64,000 nucleotides of DNA from Breviolum minutum Mf 1.05b.01 (GCA_000507305.1 DF241088.1:1-64000); one strand, 5' to 3'; shown: positions 12,593 through 22,781, counted from the stretch's first letter. The notes: generated by a model not told the origin, from the sequence alone. Numbers and translations: made by a program.

Positions 12593-14659
12593 TCAACCAA
12601 CCACCGGAAAAGGAAGTGCACCTACAGGGCCATAGAAATCAAAGTCGAGAGATTCAAAATAGACTCCCCAACCTGCGGGGTTAGAAATTGAGACCATAAG
12701 TTGGTTAGGACATGATCCGTCTGTGTAGATTCTGGTTGGGGGGGCTTCTATCAAGTCTGTAGGAGAGGAATATTTTGCCAATAGCGACCGCTGGTAATTG
12801 GCGATACCTGCAGCGGATGAGAAATTTCGTCGTTCTAATGGTGGATGGTGGGCTTTGGGGATGAATTGTGGGATTTTTTTTTGCGCAAAAAGCAGAAAAT
12901 GGCGATGAAACCAAGGGAGATTAACTTCTGGCTTGGAGGAAATGGTACGAAACATACTTTTGTCCTCAATGCGTGCAACGATATGATCCAACGTGGCAAA
13001 AGTACTAATTGCGGGGACCAGCCGGTCAGCGGGCTCGTCTGTGATCTCAGCATATGTAATAATTTTGTTGGCAGGACGTGGTCTCATAGTGGATGGGAGG
13101 CATAGATTATGGTCTGTAACAAATTCCAACAAATACTGGAGGTTATTGCCTTCCATTCGTTCGTCCTCTAAAGTGGCAGCAAATGTCGAGGAACCTATGT
13201 GGTCGTTGAGGCCGCCTGTTTGGTTGGTGTAAAAACGGGTGTTGAAATCACCTAGTATGATTGGTACATACCTGCTGGAGTAGTGTGCGTATACTTCACG
13301 AAGGGATGTCCAAAATTTTTCCTTACGTGCTTGGTCAAGGTTAATGTCTTGGACTTGAGACGGAGCGTATATTGAAAACAATGCTAGAGGGAGAGGGCGG
13401 GTACTCAAAACCAAAACTGCTATCCTGGATGACCATGGGTGGAAATCATAGACTAAGGGAATGAGAGGTTTAGGGACGGCGAAACCTACTCCTGCATGTG
13501 GGTCCTCGGGTTGCCCACACATAAAATATATAAAATGGGACAATTTAATCTGATCTGTTTGGGTGGACTTTGTCTCCTGCAGACAAAAAATGCCTATCGG
13601 TAGGGTGGACATGGTACTTTGAAGTTGCTCATATTTGCTTACGCCGATTAGCGTTTCAACGTTCCAAGTATACAGGTTCATTTGCCGGTGTGGAGTGGCG
13701 AATCTATCCATTCTAGCCCGGGGTTCGTCCAAACGATCCCTAAGAAAGTAATTTTTGAAGAAAGTAGCCCTGGAACGGAATGTGCCCGTGAGGACATGCT
13801 GGGGGTATGACCTATTGCTCTCGTGTTTGCTAACCTGCGCCTTTTTCGGGGGGCATGGGATGGAAGCCAAGGTGTTATGATTCCAGCCCATAAAGTGAGA
13901 CTGCCACTTTCGGTATTCACGCCTGTGTTCTGCACGTGCTGTGGTGTATTTATTCCATCTTCTGTGGCGTGCTTCGGTTGAGCGGAGCATTTGGTGTTGT
14001 CTGCCCCCCGCCGCACGGCGGGATTCGTGACCGCTTGTTCCTATTTCTGGGATGTTTCTTTGGTATCTACAAAAATGTTCGAAAAGGAGGGAACCGCGGT
14101 CTCCCGGCAAGCCGTTGGTGGCCCCCGCCGCCACAAGCTGTTGGTTCAGAGAATGTCTCTGGTTTGTGTAAAAACAATCGTATTTGCGAACTCCCCGTCT
14201 GTAATACCAAATGGATGTATGATGCCGACATATATAAGAATGGTGAACTAGCATGCCATTGGACAACTCTACCGGAACTGATTTAAATTTAGCAGGGAGG
14301 TTAAAAAACGTCCATTAACCCAAAAAGTTGAAACAATGTGGGCAGTATTGGTTACCAAAAACAATATGTTGGAGTTGATTCCGCCGTCTCGCCATCTCCT
14401 TGTCCCATGCAGCATTTTTTGCTGGACACTCGTTCACCGATACTTCGAGTTGCCAATCGAGTTGGCTCTCCTCAGGAATTTGTTTTTTAAGCCTTGCCTT
14501 AGTAGCGGCTTGGTCAAGTGTAAGCCATTCCTTAGTAGTGGCTTGTGTTTTGCCAGTTTCCTTAGTAGTGTCTGGCATTGCCCTTAGTAATTGTTTGGCT
14601 TTCTGGGTGGAGAGCCTTGAGCTGAAACAAGAATACTGGAAACCTGCTAAAAACGTCAA
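12593..14659 (-). CDS. APE-type endonuclease and RNase H N-terminal half
   Basis: The frame is open from about 14,692 except for a TAA at 14,315. Endonuclease motifs appear in the expected order: NLYTWNVETL (13,682), FCLQETKS, SIYAPSQ, ILGDFNTR and TLDHIV (about 12,985). These match the Asn, Glu, Tyr, Asp/Asn and Asp/His sites of APE-like LINE endonucleases, which nick target DNA to prime reverse transcription. About 60 residues later RIYTDGS (12,735) begins an RNase H domain whose remaining catalytic residues lie beyond the TGA at 12,593. The first 190 residues are basic and unrecognised. The linker contains a CPHC pair just before the TAA. A methionine start is uncertain; the MNLYTWN Met (13,682) is inside the domain. 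Confidence 0.88.
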
Positions 14660-14692
14660 TAGAACCGAGAACCGTTGCTGACAAACTCCTAG

Positions 14693-17212
14693 TCAGAAAA
14701 CTGGCTCTACCCAGAAATGACCGGAGCTACGATGCTGGTGCAAAAACAGAACCCATAATGTTTGCCAAAACTGCAAATGGTGTCCTTGTTCAGCCATCAG
14801 CATTAAAAGAACTTCTACGCTATTGTCCCTGTTGTTCCAATGGCGCGTGAGGGCCCACTGCACTGTTTGTTTGTCAGCTTTTACCGACTTTGCAGCAGAC
14901 ACATACAGTTCAACCAGGGAGTCATTCGGAATTTGGAGTTGGGACCGGGGCTTTGAAACAACTTCGAAAATAGCAGCGAGCTGCCAATAGCACAAATCAG
15001 TGAAACAAGTGGAAAAAGCACTCAGCTGTCTCAGTGGCTCATTGTGGTAGTTGCCGGTGCCTAGAAAAATCTCCATGTGATTCTCACACAAATGCAGGAA
15101 GCTGACGAAGGCATCAGTCACTGCATGCCATGCTCGTTGTCCGTCACAAACTGAGGAATGAAGCAAGTCTGTGAAAGCGCGGTTCCAACCACATGGTTTG
15201 GCTTTTACCTCATAGCCGAGAAGGTGGTGCTCTTGTATGGCGAAGTTAGCAGAGGCGGCGACCAATGCATCCCATGGAAGAACTCCTGTTCTGCAAATGT
15301 TGACTTGGTGCATAGCCATGTCGAGTTTCCAGTGCCTCGCAATGTCGTGGAAGTAGTAGCGCCAATGTTCTGCGAGGGACCTGCTGAAGAAATCTGCCAG
15401 AAAGAAAAGCTCCCGAGTGACAGTGACGTCAAAGAGCAAACCTGCATTGTGAAGCTCTGCTTCAGCAGTTCGGATTTCCGGCATCTCAAACGCCAGCTTA
15501 CCAGTTTTTGCCAGCGGCAGGAAGTTGGAAGAGTCAAAAGCTTCAAGGATCCAACTTGACGCCCATTCCTCATGCCCATACTCATTGATGTTTCCGTGCG
15601 ATTCGGCCTGCAACTCTTCGAGAAAGTATGAGTAGTCCGCGTCTGTCACTATGTCGTATTGGTAGAGGAATCTGTCCAGTTGGAGAACTTTTGCTACTGC
15701 TTCGGGGGAAGCTGTCACATTCTGACGAAGGTTTCGCTCATGACTCCAGTGAAGGCGATGAGCTGCACATAGCTCGCACGCTCCCAGTCCTAGAGTGTTG
15801 TCGCATTGCCCTGATGCTGTTTGACCTGGGCACCACAATGCCCCAACCGCCGCAGTGCCCTTAGTTGTGAAGCCAGGTGGAAGTGGTCTGGAGCTACATT
15901 CTGCGCAGCCAGCATTCCAACCCAATGCGCACATGCAAATCTGACAAATAATCACTTCCATGCCATGGTGCTTACCTTTGCCCTTGTTCTGGTGGGATGA
16001 TCCTTTGCCGGTGTTCTTTGTGGAATTCTGTTGAGCTGCTCGGAAAAGCCCAGAAGAACGGTAGCCGGCTGGCCACTGGCCCTGGCCTGGTGACGGGTCT
16101 TGTCTGTCATCCTTGGTGTATTTGGTTTGGTCAGGTGCTCGGTCAGGCCCTGTGCGTCCTGTTTTGGCTTTGGTCTTGGTCTTGCCTTTTAACATTGACT
16201 TGCCTTTCCCGCCACTTTTGGCGCCTTTCCCATAATCCTCTGGGTTAATCTTGTACTCGGTGAAGACCTGCTGGACTACTTGGTGAAGGCCTGCTGCTCC
16301 CTGCATTGGCAATGAAGGGTGTGTTGATAGTAGTGCAGCCAGGGAAGCACTCATTCCCATAAAGATGATGGGGTATGGAAAATGTTGGTGTGGATGTCTC
16401 ATGTTGGCTATGTCAAATGCCTTGTCGTACTGGTGGCGGGTCAATGTGGTGTGATCTGAAGCGGCTCTGCTAAGTGCCTGAATTGTCATCAGTGCTGACT
16501 TCATTCGTTCTGAGAAATGCTCCATCCAGTGCTGCTGAAAATGACGCACACATGAGTAGCTGGGACAGGAGCTTCTGCCCTTCGAGTTCTTGTCAGGCCA
16601 AATCTGCAAAGTGTTCCTGTCGGACTGGAGCTCATTGTGTTGCCTTACCATATCGGTGTCCAGGATCTTTGGAAGGATGTCCAAGATGGTGTAGAAGGGC
16701 TGCTGCGCCAGCCGATCACGGCTAGAAATGTCATGTTCCACCTTCGCCTTTCCGTAGTCCTCCCCCCAGATGCGCCATACATTCTTGGTGGTGCGCATGT
16801 GGTGAAAAAACTGGTTCTTCTGCATCTCGGTCAGGAACTCCAGCCGCGTGATGCTGTTCGAGGTGCTCAAAGTATGCGTGTGCATGGAAGCTAAGCAGTC
16901 CCATTCCAGCCCGGCGCGTTGCATGAAGTGATACACGTTGTTCTCAAGCTGCGTCTTGTTGTACCCATGGGCCGGCAAGCCTTTGACCAGCACAGTCTTG
17001 TTACTTTGGCGTGCCTCTAATGCTCTCAGCCTGGTGTCGACCATCTCCTGCTTCATCTGGGTGTAGAAGAGCTCATGCGTGGTGTTTAAATAGAACTCAT
17101 GGCATGCCTGGTACAAAGCCTGAAAGTTTGGAAGTACTGTTCCGGAGTGGTATTGGATCATGGCTTCCTTGATTTCGCTCTCCGCCTTGTCCATGGTAGG
17201 TGGTTGGTCCAC
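14693..17212 (-). CDS. LINE ORF1: RRM-like and Cys-rich protein
   Basis: 839 residues ending with TGA, in frame with the downstream endonuclease. Residues about 70-150 (TVLVKGLPAHGYNK and following) resemble an RNA-recognition-motif fold. The middle (about 335-430) is a Gly/Lys/Thr/Gln-rich basic linker (GGKGKSMLKGKTKTKAKTG) suited to RNA binding. A Cys-rich block follows (CQICMCALGWNAGCAEC ... ALWCPGQ ... GACELC), which may bind zinc. The last 300 residues are unrecognised and Trp/His-rich. In LINEs, ORF1 coats the element RNA; that role is inferred from position and composition. Residues before the Met at 17,212 seem to continue through two frameshifts, so the true start lies upstream. Confidence 0.7.
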   Translation of the reverse strand: MDQPPTMDKAESEIKEAMIQYHSGTVLPNFQALYQACHEFYLNTTHELFYTQMKQEMVDTRLRALEARQSNKTVLVKGLPAHGYNKTQLENNVYHFMQRAGLEWDCLASMHTHTLSTSNSITRLEFLTEMQKNQFFHHMRTTKNVWRIWGEDYGKAKVEHDISSRDRLAQQPFYTILDILPKILDTDMVRQHNELQSDRNTLQIWPDKNSKGRSSCPSYSCVRHFQQHWMEHFSERMKSALMTIQALSRAASDHTTLTRHQYDKAFDIANMRHPHQHFPYPIIFMGMSASLAALLSTHPSLPMQGAAGLHQVVQQVFTEYKINPEDYGKGAKSGGKGKSMLKGKTKTKAKTGRTGPDRAPDQTKYTKDDRQDPSPGQGQWPAGYRSSGLFRAAQQNSTKNTGKGSSHQNKGKGKHHGMEVIICQICMCALGWNAGCAECSSRPLPPGFTTKGTAAVGALWCPGQTASGQCDNTLGLGACELCAAHRLHWSHERNLRQNVTASPEAVAKVLQLDRFLYQYDIVTDADYSYFLEELQAESHGNINEYGHEEWASSWILEAFDSSNFLPLAKTGKLAFEMPEIRTAEAELHNAGLLFDVTVTRELFFLADFFSRSLAEHWRYYFHDIARHWKLDMAMHQVNICRTGVLPWDALVAASANFAIQEHHLLGYEVKAKPCGWNRAFTDLLHSSVCDGQRAWHAVTDAFVSFLHLCENHMEIFLGTGNYHNEPLRQLSAFSTCFTDLCYWQLAAIFEVVSKPRSQLQIPNDSLVELYVSAAKSVKADKQTVQWALTRHWNNRDNSVEVLLMLMAEQGHHLQFWQTLWVLFLHQHRSSGHFWVEPVF

Positions 17213-17776
17213 ATGGTTCCCAACCTCTTTTTGGACATGTTGAGGTCCTCAATGGCGCCCGTTTCTGTATTGAAACGCTGCACGTTCGGGTCTTTCAAGT
17301 GAAGTCCTTCCGTGCTTGCGGATTTTCCTTCAGGCTTTGTCGAAGTTGTGGATCTAAGTCCATTAGCTCTATGTCTCTTTCGGCCAGTGTCTCCATGAAT
17401 TGCGCCCATTCTGCATCTCCTGACTTATATTTTTTTTTGGTGGTGAAGGGCCTATGGCCGATGATGCCTTGCTCGAGGCCTCTGCCTGCTGTTTTAATCT
17501 GTCATATTCCTCCTTTGTAATTGAAATCTTGTCCTCTGCCTTTTCGGTAGTAGCATCTCCATCCATTGCTCTGGCTAAATCGTTTCGAAGGGTGATTACT
17601 TTTGTTGATTCCTTCCGGATACCAAATGTTGCTTGATGCGGCAAGTGAAGCGAATCCTGAAGATAAGATGAGTAAGTGTTGAAAACGTCTGAAAATGCAT
17701 TAAAACATCTGAAACTGCCTGTCAAGTGTTCAAATACAACGGGGGTGGCAAAATGCGCAGCTGTGGCTCGTGCCAA
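17213..17776 (-). pseudogene. Frameshifted N-terminal part of LINE ORF1
   Basis: The open frame 17,776-17,369 carries an acidic/basic helical segment (TKEEYDRLKQQAEASSKASS) and then PSPPKK. At a run of A residues (about 17,428-17,436) coding appears to shift to a frame reading GDAEWAQFMETLAERD and LDPQLRQSLKENPQARK. It shifts again near 17,300 to the frame leading into the 839-residue ORF. The homopolymer makes either a sequencing indel or real decay plausible. It abuts the 33-bp array at 17,783. Confidence 0.5.
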
Positions 17777-17782
17777 ATGCCG

Positions 17783-18585
17783 TCCAATTCAGATTATTTG
17801 GAAATAATCCGAATCCAATTCAGATTATAATTGGAAATAATCCGAATCCAATTCAGATTATAATTGGAAATAATCCGAATCCAATTCAGATTATAATTGG
17901 AAATAATCCGAATCCAATTCAGATTATAATTGGAAATAATCCGAATCCAATTCAGATTATAATTGGAAATAATCCGAATCCAATTCAGATTATAATTGGA
18001 AATAATCCGAATCCAATTCAGATTATAATTGGAAATAATCCGAATCCAATTCAGATTATAATTGGAAATAATCCGAATCCAATTCAGATTATAATTGGAA
18101 ATAATCCGAATCCAATTCAGATTATAATTGGAAATAATCCGAATCCAATTCAGATTATAATTGGAAATAATCCGAATCCAATTCAGATTATAATTGGAAA
18201 TAATCCGAATCCAATTCAGATTATAATTGGAAATAATCCGAATCCAATTCAGATTATAATTGGAAATAATCCGAATCCAATTCAGATTATAATTGGAAAT
18301 AATCCGAATCCAATTCAGATTATAATTGGAAATAATCCGAATCCAATTCAGATTATAATTGGAAATAATCCGAATCCAATTCAGATTATAATTGGAAATA
18401 ATCCGAATCCAATTCAGATTATAATTGGAAATAATCCGAATCCAATTCAGATTATAATTGGAAATAATCCGAATCCAATTCAGATTATAATTGGAAATAA
18501 TCCGAATCCAATTCAGATTATAATTGGAAATAATCCGAATCCAATTCAGATTATAATTGGAAATAATCCGAATCCAATTCAGATT
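17783..18585. repeat. 33-bp satellite array B (about 24 copies)
   Basis: Near-perfect head-to-tail copies of a 33-bp unit containing AATCCGAATCCAATTCAGAT followed by TATAATTGGA. The first unit carries the shorter 31-bp form (TTATTTGGA), identical to array A, so the arrays share an origin. Because 33 is a multiple of three, a spurious ORF repeating GNNPNPIQIII results. There are no spacers, so this is not a CRISPR. A single N at 18,586 ends the array. Confidence 0.95.
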
Positions 18586-18586
18586 N

Positions 18587-18745
18587 CTGCTACTGCTACT
18601 GCTACTGCGACTGCTACTGCCACTGCGACTGCCACTGCCATTGCTGGTGCTGCTACTGCTACTACTAGTACTACTACTGCTACTACTACTATTACTTCTT
18701 CTTCTACTACTACTACTACGACCACTATTACCACTACTCCCACTA
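18587..18745. repeat. CTG/CTA-type trinucleotide repeat
   Basis: An imperfect run of CTG, CTA and CGA triplets begins immediately after the N at 18,586. It reads as Ala/Thr, Leu or Ser runs depending on frame. The direct junction with the satellite across a single N suggests an assembly join. Confidence 0.8.
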
Positions 18746-19523
18746 CAAATAATCATAATCTACAACACGCCCCCCCCTTAAAAAAAATAAAATAATAATA
18801 ATCGTATCCCTGGTATTGTCTGTTTCTGATACTGCTTGGTCACATATAATATAATTGTTCACCGCGCCCCTCCCCGCATTTTTAAAACGGTTTCGGGTGC
18901 GGCCTCCAGCCAAGCATCCAATCTTCCCATCCATTCGGCTGTGTCACCACCACCCACAGTTGCAGACCAAACCACCTGTCATTCCATCTTTCAAACCTCC
19001 TGCTTTCTCCAGAACTCAGGGGTGGCATTTTGTCATCTACCCTCTCAAACTTCATTGTTTCTTCCAGCTTCTTTTGTGTGTTTGAGCCAGCAGCTGCTTC
19101 AATGGTAGGTCTTCATTGTGGTCAGGAATGATTTGCAGCCTATATTGGCTAGTCTGAAGCCTATATTGGCTCAGCTTAAACATTGAAGTTTGTATCATTC
19201 ACAAAAAAATTCACTCCTTTGTTTTTTGTCAGCACATTGCTTCGGATCCTTGCACAAGAAACACAGCTCAGTCTGCTTCCACTGGCTGGGTGGCAAGGCT
19301 AACCCCAAACAATGGCTTGATTGCTGCTCCTGGAAAACACTTATTGTTTTTCAGTATGCTTGGTATCATCATGACATTTACAAGCCAACCAAAAATGCTA
19401 AACTGTTGTACTGCAGCATTGTTAAGCCAAGGATTGAACACCATTTGATAGCCTAAAATGTTTCCAGCTGGCTTTCCAGCTGGCCATTGCTATCAACCCA
19501 ATACATGAAAGAACTTCAAGCTG

Positions 19524-19958
19524 CTACTTGAGGCCAGTCTTTTTGGCCAGGGACTTCCATTCCTCCCTTGTCAGCCTTTGCCCAGTATAGGCACTGTTTC
19601 TACACTGTTCACATCCTGCTTTGGCCCCACGACATTTTTTACAGCCAAGCTTAAGGCCCTTTGCCTTTTGTTTGGGAGCAGCTGCAGAAACTTTGGCACC
19701 AGCTTTGGCAGAAGCTTTGGCAGAAGCTGGTCTCTTCATGCCTTTGGCTGCAGTCCTTTTCTGCAAAGCATCAAAAGCTGCTTGCTCAAAGTCTTCTAAA
19801 GATTCTTCATGTTCTTCATTTTTTGGTGCAGGTCCAGGAATCTCAGCCTTGGTAGGCAAGGTACTCTCATCATTTTGCAAAGGCAAAGGGGTGACCTCCT
19901 TCACATCTTTGGGAGCAGTGGCTGAAGCAACTCCAGGTGGCACATGTTGCTCCTGCAA
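19524..19958 (-). CDS. C-terminal exon with Cys-rich GCKKCRG motif
   Basis: About 140 residues ending at TAG. An acidic, Pro-rich start passes into a helix (EESLEDFEQAAFDALQKR) and an Ala/Lys/Ser-rich basic stretch. The end is a compact Cys motif, LGCKKCRG...GCEQCRN, followed by TGQRLTREEW. The C-x2-C-x6-C-x2-C spacing suggests one zinc-binding site. From memory, dinoflagellate proteins carry this type of C-terminus in many copies; the function is unknown. It probably joins the block at 20,174-20,848 across an intron of about 200 bp. Palindromic AGCC/GGCT motifs lie downstream. Confidence 0.6.
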   Translation of the reverse strand: MQEQHVPPGVASATAPKDVKEVTPLPLQNDESTLPTKAEIPGPAPKNEEHEESLEDFEQAAFDALQKRTAAKGMKRPASAKASAKAGAKVSAAAPKQKAKGLKLGCKKCRGAKAGCEQCRNSAYTGQRLTREEWKSLAKKTGLK

Positions 19959-20173
19959 CAGGAAAAGGGTACCATTGCCAGCAAAGAGCTAAGGGCTCTG
20001 GAAATCAGTCATCTGTGGTTGCACTGCTGCTGCAGCAGGTGCAGAAACCTGCATGGTTTGGAATACAGGTTTTTTGAAAAAATCATGGGGAAACCATGAA
20101 AGGCCAAAATGTACATGATTTCAAATTTTGTCAATGCAATGTACATCATTTAGTCTTGAGGGTGGAAAAAACA

Positions 20174-20848
20174 TTAACTGAAAAGAAACCAAGAAACCTT
20201 TGCCCCATGATTCTTGTAAGAATTCCTGACTTTGGTGTGGTACCTGATAATCTCTGCAAGGCCTTCATATGTTGCACCCACTGGTGCATGAACTGGGTAA
20301 GATGCATTGTAGTGGCCTTTGGTCAGCTCATGAGGGCTATCTGGGTAGCATGGCAAGGATAAAGCTCCTTCACGTGTGCTTGTAGTGCAGCTCTGCAATG
20401 TCTGCAGAAAATGCACAGACAGGCGATAAATGCTATCCAAGCTTGGCATAGGCCTCTTTCTATGCTTATGCTCAAACCAAACCAACAAGGCTGTTGCTAA
20501 CTTCTTCACGTTCTCCTTGCAGCTCTTGACACCAAGCAGTTTCAAACGACTGGCAATGATATGTGCACCATGGTACATATCTTTATTCTGCAATGCCTCA
20601 AGCTCTGCTTGGGTAAAGTAGGAACCCAATCCATCACATTGTTGTGGGTTCAAGGAAGCCTTTGCCAAGCTAGAGTCTTGCATGGAGGAGGAAGCTTTGA
20701 CATCTAAGGCTTGAAGCAATTCAGTTTTCAATCCTTCAGGTAGTTTGCTTTGTTGAAGCATTTGGTAGACCTGGGCAAGCTCAGCAGGACCATTCAGATT
20801 CATCATCTTCACCTTGTCCTTCAAAGAATTCTGCAAGTTAGTCCCCAT
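20174..20848 (-). CDS. Dinoflagellate-type helical protein, upstream exon
   Basis: The 225-codon frame starts at an ATG at 20,848. That ATG lies within CTAAC...TTGCAG, so an intron acceptor (exon start near 20,837) is equally possible. The protein is mainly helical. Its recognisable strings are ASRLKLLGVKSCKENVKKLA, FEHKHRKRPMPSLDSIYRL and CYPDSPHELTKGHYNASYP. I associate these, from memory, with a multicopy dinoflagellate family whose last exon carries the GCKKCRG motif, as found at 19.5 kb. The biochemical role is unknown. The open frame 21,105-20,821 upstream may be another exon (WKFFDKPGP), with weaker support. Confidence 0.55.
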   Translation of the reverse strand: MGTNLQNSLKDKVKMMNLNGPAELAQVYQMLQQSKLPEGLKTELLQALDVKASSSMQDSSLAKASLNPQQCDGLGSYFTQAELEALQNKDMYHGAHIIASRLKLLGVKSCKENVKKLATALLVWFEHKHRKRPMPSLDSIYRLSVHFLQTLQSCTTSTREGALSLPCYPDSPHELTKGHYNASYPVHAPVGATYEGLAEIIRYHTKVRNSYKNHGAKVSWFLFS

Positions 20849-21233
20849 GAGACTGGGCCTGGCTTGTCAAAGAACTTCCATGGCATCAATATCATTTTGA
20901 TATCTGCAATACCCCAATGGCCTTTTGCCATGATACTATACAACTCCACACCACAGAGTGAAACTTTGAGAGCAAAATGCTTTTGATAAAAAGATGTCTT
21001 TTCCTTTAAATACATCACCAATGGAAGACATAGTTTATGCAGTTTACTTTGACAGACTTGCAGTGAGGCTATACTGGCCGGTTTTTTTTTAGTAGAATCT
21101 TTCAAAGTTTGACTCTAAATATAATTATTTCCAAAACATATCAACATCAATACATTTTGATTTATTTGTTTTTGATGAAAAGAAAACAAAATATAGATGA
21201 CATGATTACTATTCAAAAATTTAGACAAAAAAT

Positions 21234-21372
21234 TGAATTCAGTCTACTGAATTCAAATTTGAAATCTCTACATTTGAATTCAGTGTGCTGAATTCAAATT
21301 TGAAACTTCTACTCTTGAATTCAGTGTACTGAATTCAAATTCAAAACCTCTACATTTGAATTCAGTAGGTTG
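21234..21372. repeat. 41-bp tandem repeat with GAATTCAGT palindromes
   Basis: Three full copies and part of a fourth begin at 21,234, 21,275, 21,316 and 21,357. Each contains TGAATTCAGTNTNCTGAATTC, a near-palindrome of two GAATTC sites, plus an AAATTTGAA half. The surrounding 21.1-21.5 kb is AT-rich and holds no gene. Confidence 0.9.
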
Positions 21373-21741
21373 AATAGTTCAAGGAGGTTTCTTTCTTTGA
21401 ATACCACTCATTTGCCAAGACAGCAAATAGATGCTTTGAAGTCTTTTTTTTGAATCAAACCATGCTTTGGTACACAAAATTGAAAATGTAAACAAATATC
21501 ATACAGCCTGTACTGGCTGGATTGTAGCAAGTACATGCTTCTACACAGCCTGTACTGGCTTGATGCTTATCAGAATGCAGTTTGTTTCTGTAGCCTTTAA
21601 TGGCTTTATTTTGGCAGCTCGCACATTTTTTTAAACTCTCACCACAGCTCCTTCAGATGCCAAAGTATTTTTCGTAGCATGCAGGACCATCCTGCTCGTA
21701 AAGGTTCCTGACTTTCTTCAAGGGACCTTGCAGTGACCTTG

Positions 21742-21990
21742 CTCCACGCATTGGAAATGACGTTTCATATGTGACGCAGATCACTGATGACATTCATTTT
21801 GCGTGGCAGGCGCAGTATTTGGTGAGGCTGGAGGGTGACTTTACTTGCTCCACGCATTGGAAATGACGTTTCACAGGTGACGCTCCACGCATGGGAAATG
21901 ACGTTTCATATGTGACGCAGATCATTGATGAAATTCATTTTGCGTGGCAGGCGCAGTATTTGGTGAGGTTGGCGGGTGACTTTTCGTGGC
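21742..21990. repeat. 106-bp direct repeat with partial copy
   Basis: The unit begins CTCCACGCATTGGAAATGAC and ends near TGGTGAGGCTGGAGG. It starts at 21,742, again as a 35-bp stub at 21,848, and a third time at 21,883. It contains TGACGCAGATCA and GCGTGGCAGGCGCAG. The last copy overlaps the 3' end of the minus-strand frame at 21,922-22,239, so that frame's C-terminus (CAAPATKSHPP) is repeat-derived. Confidence 0.85.
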
Positions 21991-22781
21991 AGGCGCAGCA
22001 CATCGTGACGGATGGCTCTCCAACTTCCTGAGCGCCCAGCTGACACAGCTTGCCTGCTTGAGACTCTCCATGTGGACTAGGCATGCCATCTTGTTGGCAT
22101 AGCCTCCCACTTGTTGTGTTGGCAGGGCAGCCTTCCACCTATGATAGCCTCTGCCTGCAGTCCACCACCAGTACAACCCAGACTCATGTTCATCTTCAAT
22201 CCACCAGCACTTCTCTGCCTGGTGCAAGGCTACACACAAATATAAAAAAATACATGTGAGGAAAAAATACCAAATATAATTTCATTCAAGAACAAAAAAC
22301 ATGTATTGGCTAGACTCATTAAAAAGCCTTTACTGGCTTGAAATCACATCTTTACCCACAACCTAGCCTCACTGTAGATCCAGCCGTGCCATTCATCTCC
22401 ATCCTGTGGAGTGTTTGCAGCTGCTGTGGTAACTTCTGGCCTAGAAGAAGCTGCTGTAGCAGACACCTGGTGCATGAGGCATGAAAATAATTCAGCATGG
22501 TATCGGCGCAATGCAAAGAAGGAATGGGCCTCAGGGGTTGCAGAACTGGAAGGGCGATTCTGGGAGGTTACATCTTGCTCCTGGGGCTGCATGAAAAAAA
22601 AGCCGGTATTGGCTGGTGAAATACCGCAAACTTGAATTGTAGCCTGTACTGGCTGATAAGACTTCCAACTTTGGCAATGACAGTCCTGCTTGGCTCTCTT
22701 GGCCTGGCAATGCACCAAAACAACTATACAAAACAAATTCCTGCAATGCTGTTGTATACACACAGTCCACCTCAGGGGCAC
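21922..22781 (-). CDS. Two-exon unknown gene, Trp-rich
   Basis: Exon 1 (open 22,781-22,352) ends in ATPEAHSFFALRRYHAELF and DEWHGWIYSEARLW. Exon 2 (22,218 downward) reads AEKCWWIEDEHESGLYWWW and TAGRGYHRWKAALP. A donor GTAAAG at 22,355 and an acceptor CACCAG|GC at 22,219 keep the frame. They remove a 137-bp intron that holds one AGCC/GGCT palindrome. The CAG|G acceptor context is common in dinoflagellates. Beyond about 22,000 the frame runs into tandem repeat. The Trp/Tyr density suggests a WW- or ligand-binding-like module, but I do not recognise a family. Confidence 0.45.

Larger units (their letters stand above)
10872..17776 (-). mobile_element. Non-LTR (LINE-type) retrotransposon
   Basis: A minus-strand element reads ORF1 (17.8-14.7 kb), a linker, APE-type endonuclease (13.7-13.0 kb), RNase H (12.74-12.3 kb) and reverse transcriptase (11.75-10.87 kb). 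From 17,212 to 10,872 one reading frame is kept, with only three stop codons (14,693 TGA, 14,315 TAA, 12,593 TGA) and no frameshift. The 3' end is lost in an assembly gap. The 5' end stops a few bases from satellite array B. No poly(A) tail or target-site duplication can be seen. In known LINE clades RNase H lies after RT; here it precedes RT. Confidence 0.88.

Noticed and set aside
17783..18585. Regular 33-bp repeats as a CRISPR array or repeat protein (GNNPNPIQIII)
   Set aside because: There are no spacers between units, the context is eukaryotic, and the same motif has a 31-bp period at 10.5 kb that destroys the frame. It is a satellite.
18587..18795. Ser-, Thr- or Leu-rich ORF ends
   Set aside because: Produced by CTG/CTA triplets joined to the satellite across an N.
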